Of a DNA stretch of 64,000 nucleotides, positions 45,967-62,769 are shown piece after piece. How positions within the stretch are numbered: position 1 is the stretch's first letter; every line of letters starts with the position of its first letter. Origin of the DNA: Neocallimastix lanati (nom. inval.) (taxonomy: Eukaryota > Neocallimastigomycota > Neocallimastigomycetes > Neocallimastigales > Neocallimastigaceae); NCBI GenBank assembly GCA_016946835.1, contig JACVTC010000056.1, positions 527,501 through 591,500 of the forward strand. Direction: 5' to 3'. The position numbers and the translations under genes were made by a program. The notes beneath the pieces are model-generated. The model worked only from the letters and a program-made list of their open reading frames with translations, made no database searches and was not told the origin of the DNA.

Positions 45967-46503
45967 TATAATAAATATAATAAAATAATTGATAATTGGT
46001 AATTATAATAATTATAAATAAATTTCTACTATGTTTAAGAGAGAATCTTTATTTTCATATATATATCATATAAAATAATATATAAAATATATATATATAT
46101 ATATATAGACTTTTTTGTTTTTTATTTATCTATTTATTATATTTTGTATATTTAAATTTTTATTTTTTTTTTTTTTTTTTTAAATTTAATTTAACATTAA
46201 ATAAAAGATAGTATATGAATATTTACTTAATTTAATTGTATAAAGATGTATTTATTATATAATATATGTTTATTGAATAAATATGAATTATGACTTTAAA
46301 AAATTATATATAAGAAAAAAAAATCTAATTGTAAATTATTTCTATAATTAAAAATTAGAATTTTTTTAAAAATAGTAATATTGAATATATATTTATTTTT
46401 GGCTATAAATATTTAAATGAGTTAATATTATTTTGGAGGTCAATTTGATAAAATCTATTTCAATTATTTATTTATATAATTAAAGAAAAAAAGCCTTTCG
46501 TTT

Positions 46504-46585
46504 TTAGCGTTTGGTATTAAATTTACTATCGGTATTAAAATTAATTGTTCGAATACTTTTAACAGTTGTTTTTTTATTTCCATTT

Positions 46586-46616
<31 letters not shown>

Positions 46617-47331
46617 TAAAATAATTTTTAATTATGTAAAAAATATTATATATATATAGTATATAGAATATAGATATGTATAAATTATTAGAATTATTAG
46701 AATTATTAAAATTATTATTTTAATTTAAAACATATAACTTCAAAAATAAAAGTAAAAATATATACTTCAATATGTCCTTTAATTTGGATTGAAGATAAAT
46801 TAGTATATCACCACTGATGAAATTTGGTATATATCCTCCTAAAAATTCAACATTATTTGGATTTAATAAAAGCACTCCTCTAACAGCTTCTGCATTTTTA
46901 ACATATAACTTTGCACCAAGTTGCATTTCTAAATGAAAATGTTGAATTGGTGAATTTTCAACAGCATATATAATTCGTTGACCATCAGAAAGGGTTAACT
47001 TTAACATTCCTTTTTTCAAATTTATTGGTTTACCAGGATTAGTTTTTCTCTCACTTATTAAATCTTCAACTTCTCGTAATACACTCTGTGATGACAGCCC
47101 TATTTCTACAATATCTATTATTTGAAGTAAATAAATTTTTTCAATTCTTGGAACGGTTAACGAAGACGAATTATCTGGTAGTTTTGGTTCGGAGAGTGAA
47201 ACTTTTAAATCTGAATGTATAAAATTTTTATATATTTCTAAAGCCATATCATGTTCATTCAGTTGTTTCGACTGACAATAATCTTTACAATGTTTTAACC
47301 ATTCCGGATTAATTACTACATTATCAAACAT
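46504..47331 (-). CDS. RMI1: RecQ-mediated genome instability protein 1 homolog
   Basis: Exon 1 (47331-46766) and exon 2 (46585-46504) join in phase to give 215 residues. The N-terminal helical part has INPEWLKHCKDYC. The OB-fold has the family's strings: IYLLQIIDIVEIGLSSQSVL, MLKLTLSDGQRIIYAVE, GAKLYVKNAEAVRGVLLLNP and NNVEFLGGYIPNFI; human RMI1 has PGTKILIYG, RLGVLLLKPENVKVLGG. RMI1 is the OB-fold partner of topoisomerase III and the BLM/Sgs1 helicase in the dissolvasome. Here only the N-terminal OB domain is present, as in the short yeast Rmi1 (241 residues). The second exon (NGNKKTTVKSIRTINFNTDS) is a basic tail; without splicing the frame would run into a hydrophobic intron-like end at 46720. 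The gene is divergent from the ZGRF1 homolog. Confidence 0.9.
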
Positions 47332-47915
47332 TTTTTTTTTTTTTTTTTTTAATTTTTTTAATTTTAATTTAATTTTATATATAAAACATGAAATTTAAAA
47401 ATTTTAATTCTTTAATTATTAATTGTTTTTTTAAAAAAAAAATAAAAAAATTAAAAAAAAAAAAAAAAATAAAAAAATTAACTAAAAAAAATAATAGTTA
47501 ATAGTAAAAAATTAATGTAATAGTTATTTTATATTGAAATTATCAAGCCATAATATTGATAGTTCCTTTATAAATTTAATTAAATTATGTATTTTAATTT
47601 ACATATTTTTATTTTATAGCCATTTAATTTTTAAATTTATGTATTTGCCACCATATTTGTATTAAAAAAAAAAAAATCAAAAAATTATTACAAAGAGAAG
47701 CATAAAAAAATAAAGGAAAAAAAGAATATTAAATCAGGAATATTATATATCAAAAACCACTTTTAAATTTTAGAAATCCTAAAAAATTTACTCTTATTTG
47801 ATAATTTATTAAAGTTAAGAAAGAAGAATTTCTATCTATCTGCCATTTATTAATACAATTAATTAATCCAAAATTATATATGTATATATAAAATAAAATA
47901 TTTATAATATGTTCA
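47332..47915. promoter_or_regulatory. Shared upstream region of RMI1 and ZGRF1
   Basis: 584 bp separate the two divergent start codons. Poly(T)/poly(A) lies directly upstream of RMI1. The remainder is AT-rich with no open frame. No defined promoter motif could be picked out by eye. Confidence 0.5.
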
Positions 47916-48248
47916 ATGGAATTCAATGGAATTAAATATGAAATTTTATATTCAAATCAATTAACTAAAAAAGTAAAATATATAAATTATAATTAAAAAA
48001 ATATTTTTTAGTTAATTTTCTTCAATTTTTTTTAACTTCTAATTTTTTAAATTAAATATTATATATATTTAAATTTATAATTTATTTTTTTTTTATCATT
48101 CATTTAATAAAAGAATAAAACATGGAAGGATGGATATATGACATATTTTCAAAAAGGTAATAGAGCCTACTTATACGATGAAAATAATAAGAAAATTGAT
48201 AGGTATAAAAATAATAATAAATAATAATAATAATTTAAAATTTTATTT

Positions 48249-48286
<38 letters not shown>

Positions 48287-48772
48287 ATACTAAATATTTA
48301 AATTCTTTATATAAAAATATTAATAAAAATATATATAGTTTATATGGTATACGTTCAAATCCAGAATTAGACGAAGAAATTAAATTTGACAAACATGTAG
48401 TTCTCCCTCAAACTATTATTCAAGACGCTCCTAATATAAATAATTCTATTAAACAAAATGTAATGATAAAAAAAAAAAAAAACTATTAAAATTTGGTTCA
48501 ATAATATTTTTTTTTAATAACAAATTATTTTTTTTTTCTTCTCATTTTTTCCTTTCATAATTTTAATTCATATTTCAATGTCAGAATGAAACTAACAACA
48601 AAAAAGATTCTGAAATTTCATCAAAAAAAATTCCCATTTTAAGAAAAACAATTAGTAAAAGAATAAATATCAATAATAATAACAATAATAAAATGTCTTC
48701 AAAAACAAGATCCATTTCACAATTACTATCACTATTTAACCCTTCAAAAACAGTACCTCAGGATAATGAGAA

Positions 48773-48826
<54 letters not shown>

Positions 48827-48905
48827 TTTTTATATATTTAATTTAATAATATTTATTAAGAATTATTTTAATTATAATTTATTAATTCATTTGTAAATAT
48901 TATAA

Positions 48906-48936
<31 letters not shown>

Positions 48937-49453
48937 TATATAAATTTTTTATAAAGAATAATGAAATTAAAGAATCAGAATCTATTGAATTTCAGGATTC
49001 TATCGATATTGATGACGATATTTTATTCAATGTGAATATAAATGAAATTTCAAAGATTTCAAAATCTGATAATATGGATATTGAAATGTTCGAAACTAAT
49101 AAAATGGATAATATTAATAGTAGTGTCAATAATAATTATAACAGGAATGATAATATTACTAATAATATTAATAATGATAATAGCAATGAACATATTAATA
49201 TCAATCACCAAAATAAATATCCAGATTTAAAAAAATCAAACCTTGTAAATAACATCAATCATCCAAAATTCAATGATAATGATATAAATCAATCTATTAA
49301 AAACAATAATCACTATGATTATATTCATGATACCAAGGATTCTAATCATTCTTTTAATACATCAAATACAAAAATTAATACTAATACTAATGCTAATATA
49401 AATACTAATACCAATATTAATGCAAATATAAATACTATAAATACTACTACTGC

Positions 49454-49522
<69 letters not shown>

Positions 49523-50054
49523 CATTAATCAAAATCAAAGTATAAAAGGAACTAATAAAGAAACTAATCATCTATTAAAAGATATAACATTAAATACAAA
49601 TTCAAAAATTAATAAACCCAATAATATACAGCTGAACAAACTAAAAGAAAATATTCAAAAGTAACATTAATTTATAAATAAATAAAATAGATAAATAATA
49701 AATAAAAAAAATAATTATTTTATATTATAAATTTAATTTATATTAATAGTAATAAAAATTTATACATATTAAAACGTTAATCTTTTTTTTTTTTTCTTTT
49801 AAACTTTTTTTTTATATTTATTTTTTTAGAGATCTAAAAAAATGTGAATTACATTTTCCATCTACGGAAGAATGCCTCGATACCAATGATTCTAATTTAA
49901 TTAGAAAATCAATAATACCCATCAATTTTGTAAGTCATATCTCTTTTATTAAGTTAATATTATCAATAATAATAATAATATTTTTTTTTTCTATATTAAA
50001 ATATATATATATATATATGATAAATATTAATATTAATAAATAAAAATAAAATGA

Positions 50055-50109
<55 letters not shown>

Positions 50110-50997
50110 TATAAAATTAGACAAATGTATCAGAATATCAACTTTTATTTAGAAAAGCTATTATCGAAAGTATTCAAATTGAATTAACTAAATTATCTAT
50201 GAAATATCGTTCCTTACCTTTCTTAAATGAACCTTCCTACCGATCAAATGGAATTAATTATTATTCAGAATGTATTTTAACGTAAATAAATAAATATAAA
50301 TAAATAAATATATATATATATATTTATATATTATGTATAATTATAATTATCATTTATGTAACTGTTAAATTATATTTTTATATATTTTTATTCATTTATA
50401 TTATGATTATAATAAATATATAATTTTTATAATTTATATATATATATAATGCTCTAATTATATATATATATAATGTTATACAGTCGATTTCAACCGGTAT
50501 TTCTTAAATATAAAAAGAAAAACAATAATTGTAACTATTTGTTAACATTGGCAAGAAAAGAAAAATCATCTTCTTATTCTAAAGGTTTTTATTTAAAAAA
50601 AAAAAATATAAAAAAATAAAGAAAGAAAAGAATATACAAATATATATTATAATAAATAAATATATATATATATATATATTTATGTTCATTATCATAAAAT
50701 AACATGTTTAATTATTTAATTATAAATAAATTAATAAATAAATAGATGACATATGGGTTATATCATTAAATAAAAATTTTGAAAAAAATACAACATTTCT
50801 AGCAAAGAGTGTTTTTTATGGTCCAAATGGAAATTCGGCTGTGGAGGTGGAACCGATAAGTAAAGATGACATTGAAATTTCAAAATATTTAACCAACAGC
50901 AAGAAACCAATATTTAATGTTTTTGCAATACGTGCCATAAATATAAATACTGAGGTAATGAAGGAATCATTGGAATCATGGAAATCATTCATTTTTT

Positions 50998-51028
<31 letters not shown>

Positions 51029-52669
51029 TACATAACAAAAAAATAATAATAATAATCAAATAATAAAATAATAAATATAAAATATTATTATTTTATATTA
51101 CCATAATATATCTATAAAATTGATATTTATATATATATTATGTATTTATATATTTATTTATTTATTTCTATTTCTATATAATTTATATAATAAATAGGAA
51201 ATTATATTAAGTAATTTAAAGTCAAATATTACAAAATCATCTGTTCTACCGTACTTATTAAATTATAGTAATACAATGAGAAAGAAAAATGATAAAACAA
51301 GATTTAATTCTCCTCACATGGCTTCTCTCATAAATGAAAAGAAAATAAGTGAATTAGATGAATTTTTAGATGATATTATCATTCAATATAAATTAAATGA
51401 AGATCAAGAGGCTGTCCTAAGAACGTTTATTGAAAGTTTAAAAATACCATCAAAAAGTCCAATTACTTTAGTTCATGGGGTATTTTATTTTTTTTTTTTT
51501 TTTTTATTTTTTATTTTTTAAAATAAAAAAAAAAAAATCTTTATATATATTTATATTATATTTATATTAAATATATATATATATTATTAATCTATTAATC
51601 TTTAATAATATATTATTATTATATATTTTTATATATCTACTTTTATTACTATTATTTAATAAAATTTAGGTATTTGGTGCAGGAAAAAGGTACATAAATA
51701 TAATTTACAAAAAAAAAAAAAAAAAAAAAAAAAAGCTTTTTCATCAAATTTATAAAATTTTAATACTAAAGTATTTTATTAAATTAAAAAGAAAAAAAAA
51801 AAAAATACTAACAAAAAAATAATATATATATATATATATATATATTTAAAGTTTGTTGATAAGTATCATTATCTTTTTCCTCTATAGATCTTATATTTCA
51901 GGATTTATTAATCCTAAAATTAATTTTAAAATTTTAGTTTCATCAATGACTAATGGTAAATTATTAATAATATTCATTAGTGTTTATGTTTATATATATA
52001 TAAATCTTTAAAACATTTGTTAAGTATATATATATATATATATGATTATCATTATTATATTTATTTAAATATTGAATACAGTGGCCGTAGACAGAATTTT
52101 ATTGGTAAATATAAATATATATTATAAAAAGTGAAAATATTATAATAGTTAATATTATCATCTTTTAAACAGTATAATTTTTTTTAAAATAAAATCTTAA
52201 TAAAATGTTTTATATTGTTTATTAAATATTTTAAAATATATTTTTTTTAAAAAAAAAAAAAATATAAATACATATATATATATAGTATTTAATGGAAAAA
52301 TTTGATTTTAAAAATTTTGTTAGAGTTGGAAGGTAAATTTAACTATAATCATTTATTTTTAAATATATAAATAGCATAAAAATAAAATTAAAAATAAAAT
52401 TAAAAATAAAAATAAAAATTAAAATAATATTAAAATATTAATAATAAACATTAAAAAATATATATATTTATTAATATTTAATAATTTATATTAGTTTAAA
52501 AAAAATAGCTAAACCTTTATTACCATATGCAGCTCAAATTAGTAAAGGAAATGAAGGTAAATTTTAAAAATAATAATATATTTTAATAATAAAAAATATA
52601 TATATATTTATCAATATAATAATGTAATAATGTATATATATTTATATTAATTATATTAATTATATTAAT

Positions 52670-52727
<58 letters not shown>

Positions 52728-53378
52728 AAATAAATGTTTTAAAGATATTGATGAATTAAATAGTTTGTTGAAATGCGATGATCTTTCTCCAAAGGAAATA
52801 AAGTATATTCAGGAAACAATAAAAAAATTTAAAAAAAATGAAAATAGAAACAATATAAAACATTCTTTTTTAATTGCAACAACTTGTATAGCTTCATCAT
52901 TTGAAATATTAGATCATACTAAAGTACCAATAGTAATATTGGATGAATGCTCTCAATTTATTGAACCATTATCATTATTACCTATTTGTAGATTTCAAAG
53001 TGAAAAATTACTCTTGGTGGGTGATCCAAAACAATTATCCCCAACAATAACCACAAATTCTGCTTATGAAAAGGATCCAGTAAATAAAGGTTTAGATAGA
53101 ACGCTATTTGAAAGATTAGCACTTTCCCAATGTACCCCTATTTTATTGAGAACACAATATAGAGTAAGTAATTTTATATATATATATATAAATTACACAC
53201 ACATATCTTTATATTTATAAGTATATATATATATGTGTGTGTATATATGTGTTTGTGTTTGTGTTTGTGTTTGTGTTTTTAAAACAATAATAAAATATTT
53301 GAAAAAGTATTAAAATTATAATTTAAAATTTACTGAATTTTTTTTTCTTTTTCTTTTAAAAAAAAAAAAATTATTACC

Positions 53379-53413
<35 letters not shown>

Positions 53414-53833
53414 TTAGTGTCACCCTATTATTTCAAGCATCAGGTAAATATTATTAAATATAATAATTTATAATTTATACAACATTAATATTATTGTTAC
53501 TAATTATTAATTATTAATATACATATATATATATATATATTAAATAATAAAATTGTTTAAATATTTAAATGTAAAAAGTAATAACTTATTTTATGAAAAT
53601 AGATTAATTGATGGACGAAAACCAGAAATAAAAGGAGAACTATTAAGTGATAAATTTCCTATATTATGTTTTGTTGATGTTAATAGTGTTGGTAAATCAC
53701 AATTTTCAAGTTTTGTTAATAAATTGGAAGCAGATTTTATTGTAAAATCTATTGAAAAACTAGTTGAATTCGGTGTTAATGGAGAGGATATTGGTGTTAT
53801 ATCATTATGTAAAATATATATATATTTATAAAC

Positions 53834-53864
<31 letters not shown>

Positions 53865-54382
53865 TGCAAATATAATTATAATTTTAATTTTAATGATAAT
53901 AATAATAATAATAATCTAATATATAATATATATAATTTTATAATTTAGATAAAGGACAAGCTGATCTTATAAAGGTTTATATACAATATATATATATATA
54001 TTAATATTACTATAAATTGAATTATAAAAATACTATAATATTAATTTTATATATATACATATATAAGTTTATACTAATTAAACGATTTTTTATTTATTTA
54101 TTTTTTTTTTTTTAATAATAATAAAAATAATAATAAATAATAAAAAATTAATAAATAAATAAATACATAAAATTCTAGTCCCGTTTTGCAGCTAATCCAG
54201 CTGATCAAATTAAAACGATTCAAGTTTCAACTGTTGATGCTTTCCAAGGTGCAGAAAAATCAATAATATTTTTATCCATTGTTAAAAGTAATTCCTCTGA
54301 ATTTATTGATTCTGATCGACGTGTTAACGTCGCTATTACTCGTGCAAAAAAGTAATAATTAAAAAATTACAATGACAATGAC

Positions 54383-54422
<40 letters not shown>

Positions 54423-54751
54423 TATTAGAATGATATATACGTTTTCATTTATAATAATAATAATAATAATAAACTAATGAATCATTATATTAAATAATTT
54501 TTTCTTTCTTTTTCTTTTTTTTTTTAAAAAAAAAAAAATAATAAAAATAATAAAAAATAAATTAGTCATCTTATTTTAGTTGGTAATAAAGCAAATCTAC
54601 TGAAATTTAGTATTATTTGGAAAGATATCATAAGTAACCATTGTCAAAGTAAGTAATATTAAATTTTAAAAAAAATTTTTTTTTTTTATATTTTACTAAT
54701 TGTATCAATAAAAATAAATAAATAAATAAAAATAAAAAAATAATTTTATTA

Positions 54752-54792
<41 letters not shown>

Positions 54793-54852
54793 AAAATAGA
54801 ATCAGAAAATGGAATACTTAAGCCTGATGAATTTTACAACTTAATAGAATAA
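47916..54852 (+). CDS. ZGRF1: ZGRF1-type superfamily 1 helicase
   Basis: Twenty-two exons sum to 1,080 residues. Exons 1-3 (47916-47972, 48114-48202, 48339-48459) carry the DUF2439 domain of ZGRF1/Mte1 (YEILYSNQLTKK, WKDGYMTYFQKG, AYLYDENNKKIDSLYG). Exons 4-5 are low-complexity with a poly-Asn tract (49457-49519). A conserved middle domain follows (50121-50954). The C-terminal half is an SF1 helicase: P-loop GVFGAGK (51670 on), TNVAVDRIL, VPIVILDECSQFIEP (motif II), LLLVGDPKQLSPT (III), LLRTQYRCHPIIS (IV), VSTVDAFQGAEKSIIFLS (V) and RRVNVAITRAKNHLILVGN (VI). Human ZGRF1 is a 5'-3' helicase promoting homologous recombination; yeast Mte1 partners Mph1 and lacks a helicase. No GRF zinc knuckle was seen. 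Several exons are tiny (51670-51689, 20 nt; 52082-52104; 53418-53443; 53949-53974). As spliced, the P-loop reads GAGKRSY, with an Arg between Lys and Ser, which is odd. Confidence 0.93.
49457..49519. repeat. Poly-asparagine (AAT)n tract inside ZGRF1
   Basis: About 21 consecutive aat codons within ZGRF1 exon 5, preceded by Asn/Ile/Thr-rich imperfect repeats. The repeat is in the coding frame and uninterrupted, so it is probably length-polymorphic. Confidence 0.95.
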
Positions 54853-54956
54853 TAAAAATCAAATAATTTTATTAAACACCCGTTTATATCTATCAATTAC
54901 ATTATTATTCCAAAATAATAATAAAAATGAAAATGAAAATACCAATAAAAATACCA

Positions 54957-54992
<36 letters not shown>

Positions 54993-55495
54993 CATATATT
55001 ATTTTTTGTTATATTAAATATATATATATATTTATTTATATAGTTAATTTATTCTATATATTATTTACTTATACTTTTATAATTAAATAATTATCTCTCT
55101 TCATTTTCATTTTCTACTCCTATTAATTTATTTACTCCTAAATTTATATATATTTATTTAATATTATAGAAGATTTCAAAAAAAAAAAAATAGAAGATCA
55201 TTAAAAATTAAAAAAAAATAAAAATAAAAAAAATAAACACCTTAAAATATATAAAAATAAAAATAAATTAAAAATTACATTTATTTTATATTTTTTTTTT
55301 TTTTTTTTATTATTATAACTATTATTATTATTAAATTTTTTTTGTTTTTTTATAGTTTATATAAAAATGACAATATTAAAAAAAATAAAAATTAAATATA
55401 CATTTAAAAAGTTTTTTTTTTAAAAAAATTTTTTTTTAAAAAAAAAAAGTAAAAAAAAAAAAAAAAAATGAATGAATGATTATGTTGTTTACAAT

Positions 55496-55530
<35 letters not shown>

Positions 55531-55941
55531 CTTTATTATTATTATTATTATTATTATTGGTTTGTATTTAAGTATTTAAAGATATTTTAATAAAATAAAA
55601 TGTAAAATGTAAATAATAAAAAAATAAAAAAAAAGATAGATTATTGTTTCTGGATAATTAATTATTATTAAAATAAATGGAATGTTTATATATATAAACA
55701 TATATTTTATTTTTATTTTTATTTTTTCTGTGTATTAAATAAATATACAAAAGCTATGGAATAATATGATATTGGATTTACAAAAAAAAAAAAAAAAAGT
55801 TATTAAAACACAAAATCTTTTAGGTTTGCCTATATAAATTATTAATAGAATAAAAAAAAAAATAAAAATAAAAATAAAAAAAAATCATTAAATACTTTAA
55901 TTTTTGATAATAATAATTTTTTTTTTTTTTATTTTATTTTA
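54853..55941. other. AT-rich intergenic region between convergent genes
   Basis: No exon recognised. It contains A runs (54960-54990), T runs (55500-55530), (TTA)n and (TA)n. The 3' ends of ZGRF1 (+) and the coiled-coil gene (-) converge on it. Confidence 0.75.
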
Positions 55942-58336
<2,395 letters not shown>

Positions 58337-60960
58337 TGTACTATATATAATTTTCTACAAGAACATAAAAAAAAAAAATTTTTTTTTTTATTTTTTATTT
58401 TTTTTTTATTTTTTTTTACTTAATTAAATATTTAAACTTTATGTTAAAAAGTATCTGTATTTGTTTCTTGATTTAACTTAGCGAATATCAACTATATTTA
58501 TTACATTAATATACTACAGTTGAAACTTTATTTAATTAAAAATAAAAAATAAAAATTGAAAAAAATATTATAGATGTCATATATATATAGTACGTATTAA
58601 TATTTATATTAATACAAAAGTATTATTAATGCTTATTAAATTTTTCAGATAGATAAAACAAAAAAATTTTTTTTTAAATAAATAAATAAAAATCACTCTA
58701 TATTATCTAATTTACAAATTTGATATTTAAAATCATTTTATTTAATTAATATTAAAAGAAAGGAAAGAAAAAAAAAAAAAAAAAAAAAAAGTAGAAAAAA
58801 AACTAAATTAATATACATAAAAAATTATTTAAGTGAATTAATCGGAATCAAATTTTAATTAATAAAATTTGACAATCTTTTAAAATTTTATATATTTATA
58901 GATATTTACAAATTTTAATATATCTATTTAAAAAATAAATAATAATAATAATAATAATAATAAAATATAAAACAGAAAAAAAAAATTAAAATATATAAAT
59001 ATAAAATATATTAAATAACATTGATTATCAAATGATTAAAAAAAACAAAAAGACTTTTCTATATTTATATTTTTAATTTTTTTTTTTTAGGTAAAAAAAA
59101 AATAAAAGAAAAACTTTAATAGTATTTATGATTCTTTTTCTTTTATCGTTTTTAACTATTTTATTATTTTGATTTAATATATTATTTGTATTATTATTAT
59201 ATATATATGTATATATAAAATGACAGATATATATTTTAACTAGAAAAGATTTATCTTCCAAACAGTTACTATAGTTATGTTTTATTTATCAATATTAATA
59301 ATCATTTACAATTAATTATTATAATGACTTATTTAATAAATAATTGTGAAAGTGATGTTAATTTATAAAAAAAATATTAGTTCATTATGTTTTTATTGTT
59401 ATATAATTTTACAGCCATAATTATTTTTCAGCAATAATATATATATTCAATGTTTGTTACACTATCTGTAATGAAATGTTCATTAATATTAAATATTTAT
59501 ACATTGATTAAATTTTATAGTTAAAATATTATTAGAAAAAAATAACCCAAAATTTTAAATATATATATATCTACTAATATTTATTTATAAACTTTTATAT
59601 ACAATATTAAAATAAAAACATATATATATAATATTTACCATAAATTTACCATAAAGTATAATAATTTTATTTTATTAAATTTTAAATAAAAATAAGATAA
59701 ATAATACATGATATATATGATATGATATTCTATTTGATAAAATATTACTTTATAATAATTATAATTATAATTATAATTATAATAATAATAATTTTTAAAT
59801 AAAGAAAAGAAAAATAATATTTGATATATGATATACGATATTTTAAATTATTATATAATATTACTTTATAATAACTATACTAATAATAATAATTATTTTC
59901 ATTATTATTATTAGTAGTAGTAGTAGTAGTAGTAGTAAACTTTAAATAATTTTTTTTATATAATTTTTACTACAATTAGTATTATTATTAGTATTACTAT
60001 TATTATTACTATTGTTACATATTGTTACATAATATTGACATTTATTATTATTATTTACTATTATTATCATTATTACAATTATTGTTATTGATTATTGATA
60101 TTATTATTATGCTATTATGATTATTATTATAATGTTATTATGATTATTATTATTATATTAGTATGGTTATTATTATTATTATTGAATACTATTATTATAA
60201 ATACAATTATTAGTATTTTGTTCATTAGTAGTATTAATGATATTTTTTATATAAATAATAAATTATATATAAAAAATTCTATTTTTATAGATTATAAATT
60301 ATTTACATGGTAATTAAGGTATAAATATATTATCAATATATTGATTATATAAATAATTTATTAAATTAATTTAATTTCATAGGACATATAAAATTATAAT
60401 AAATAAGAATTATATTAATTGTTAATTATCGAATTAAATATAATATTTTATAATCCAAAAAAAAACTTTTTATTGTTGATTCTCGTTTCCAAAAAAAAAA
60501 AAAAAATAAAAAAAAATAAAGATAGTAAAATATTTTTAGGTAAAAAAAGGAAGCTTTAATATACAATTTGAATAAATATGAAAATATTCATAGATATCAT
60601 ATATAATATATATAATATTTAATAATATATAATTATATTTTTTTTTTAAAATAAAATTAAATTAAAATATATACTGAATATAAAAAATTTTATATAATAA
60701 ATTATTTATTTATTTATTTATTTATTCTTATATATTTATTTATATTTATTATAATAATATTAAATAAAAAAAATAAAAAGAAAAAAGAAAGATAAACGGT
60801 CGTTGATATCTTTTTTTGAAGAGGAAATAGATATATCGAAAATTAAATTTAAAAATAAAAGAAAAAAATTTTTTTTTAACAAAAAATATTTCAAAAATTT
60901 CAAAAACTATAAAACCTTAAATTTCTATTAAAAAAAAAAAAATAAATAAATAAATAAATA
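58337..60960. other. AT-rich intergenic region
   Basis: Divergent promoters of the coiled-coil gene (-) and the ENTH gene (+) lie at its ends. The interior is A/T-rich with a patch of imperfect ATT/AGT/ACT trinucleotides at 59880-60200, including seven consecutive AGT units near 59912-59937. Open frames at 59073-59261 (-) and 60095-60313 (+) are Ile/Leu/Asn-rich and look like chance. Confidence 0.7.
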
Positions 60961-61082
60961 ATGGATTCTCTTAAAAATATGACCTACTGGGATGCCGTAG
61001 GTTTAATTAATAAAGTTAAAAATGTTGTTATGAATTATTCTGAATGGGAAATCAAAGTTAGAGATGGTATAATATTTTTTTT

Positions 61083-61117
<35 letters not shown>

Positions 61118-62738
61118 TTATATATATAATATTATAAAAGCACTACAATAATTTATGTATATATAAATAATAAAATAAAATTATTCATATTAATTTCAAA
61201 AAAAATATATATAATTGAAATTATATATTTATATATATTTTTCATTTATTTAATAATTAAAGCTACTAATAATGAACCATGTAAGTTGATAAATTTATAA
61301 ATATAAAATTCAAATTTTCTTGAAAATTTATCTTTATCATTTTTTATCAATAAGTAATTATAAAATAATATATATTGCACATAAATTAATAATTAAAAAA
61401 TATATAATTTAAAAAAATTAATAATTAAACAAAAAAAAAAGGGGGTGCCTCTTCAACTTTAATGAAAGAAATTGCTAAAGGAACTTATCAATATGATAGT
61501 TTCAATGACATTATGAACACTATTTATTCAAGGTTCGAATAAAATATAATAAAATTAAATATATTGTCGAAAACATTTTTACCAATTGTAAATTTCCTTA
61601 ATATTTATTTATTATAATACAAAAATAAAAATAAAAATAATAAAGATTAACTGAATGTACTGATGATAAATGGAGACAATGTTACAAAGTATATATTTTC
61701 TCAACATCAATATATATAAATATATAAAATAATAATAATAATAATAATAATTACCATATTTAAAATAAATATTTATATAAATTTTTAAAAAAAATAATGG
61801 TAATGTTAATTATACTAATTATATTACTTATAAATTAATTAAATTTACCCATAAAAAAAAAAAAAAAAATTCAGGCTCTTCAACTTTTAGAATATTTAAT
61901 AAAGAACGGTTCAGAAAGAGTTGTTTCCAACTGTCACGAAAACATTTATACCATTAGAGCTTTACAAAAATTTATATATGTTGACCCAAACGGCAAAGAC
62001 CAAGGAATCAATGGTATATATAATATATTTTATAATTACATTAAAAAAAAAAACATTTTTATCAAATAAATAAATAATTGAAAATGAAATATATACGAAA
62101 AGTTAAAATTAAAAAATTCTTAAATAATAATAATAATAATAATAATAATATATAAATAAAAATGAAATAATAATAATAATAATAATAATATATAAATAAA
62201 AATGAAATAATAATAATAATAATAATATATATATATATATAAATGATTATGATAAAATAATATAAATAGTTCGAGCTCGTGCTAAAGAAATTTATGATTT
62301 ATTACAAAATAAGGATAAAATTAATGAAGAAAGAGCAAAAGCTAAAGAAAATAAAAATAAATATAAGGGAGTTTCATCCGAAAAAGCACGTTATCAAGGA
62401 TTTGGATCCTCTAGTGGATTTGGTTCAGGAACATCAAAAACTAGTTTCAGTAGTAACTGTAAGTTTATATATATATAAAAATTTATTTTTTTTTTTTTTT
62501 ATTTATATTTACATTTATATTTACATTTATATTTACATTTATATTTACATTTGAATTTATATTTATATTTATATTAATATTAATATTTATATTTATATTT
62601 TATATTTTATATTTTATATTTTATATTTTATATTTTATATTATATTTATATTTATTTATTAACATTATTATTATAATTATTATTTTATTATTATAATTAT
62701 TATTACTTTTATTTATATTACTATTATTGTTACTATTT

Positions 62739-62769
<31 letters not shown>

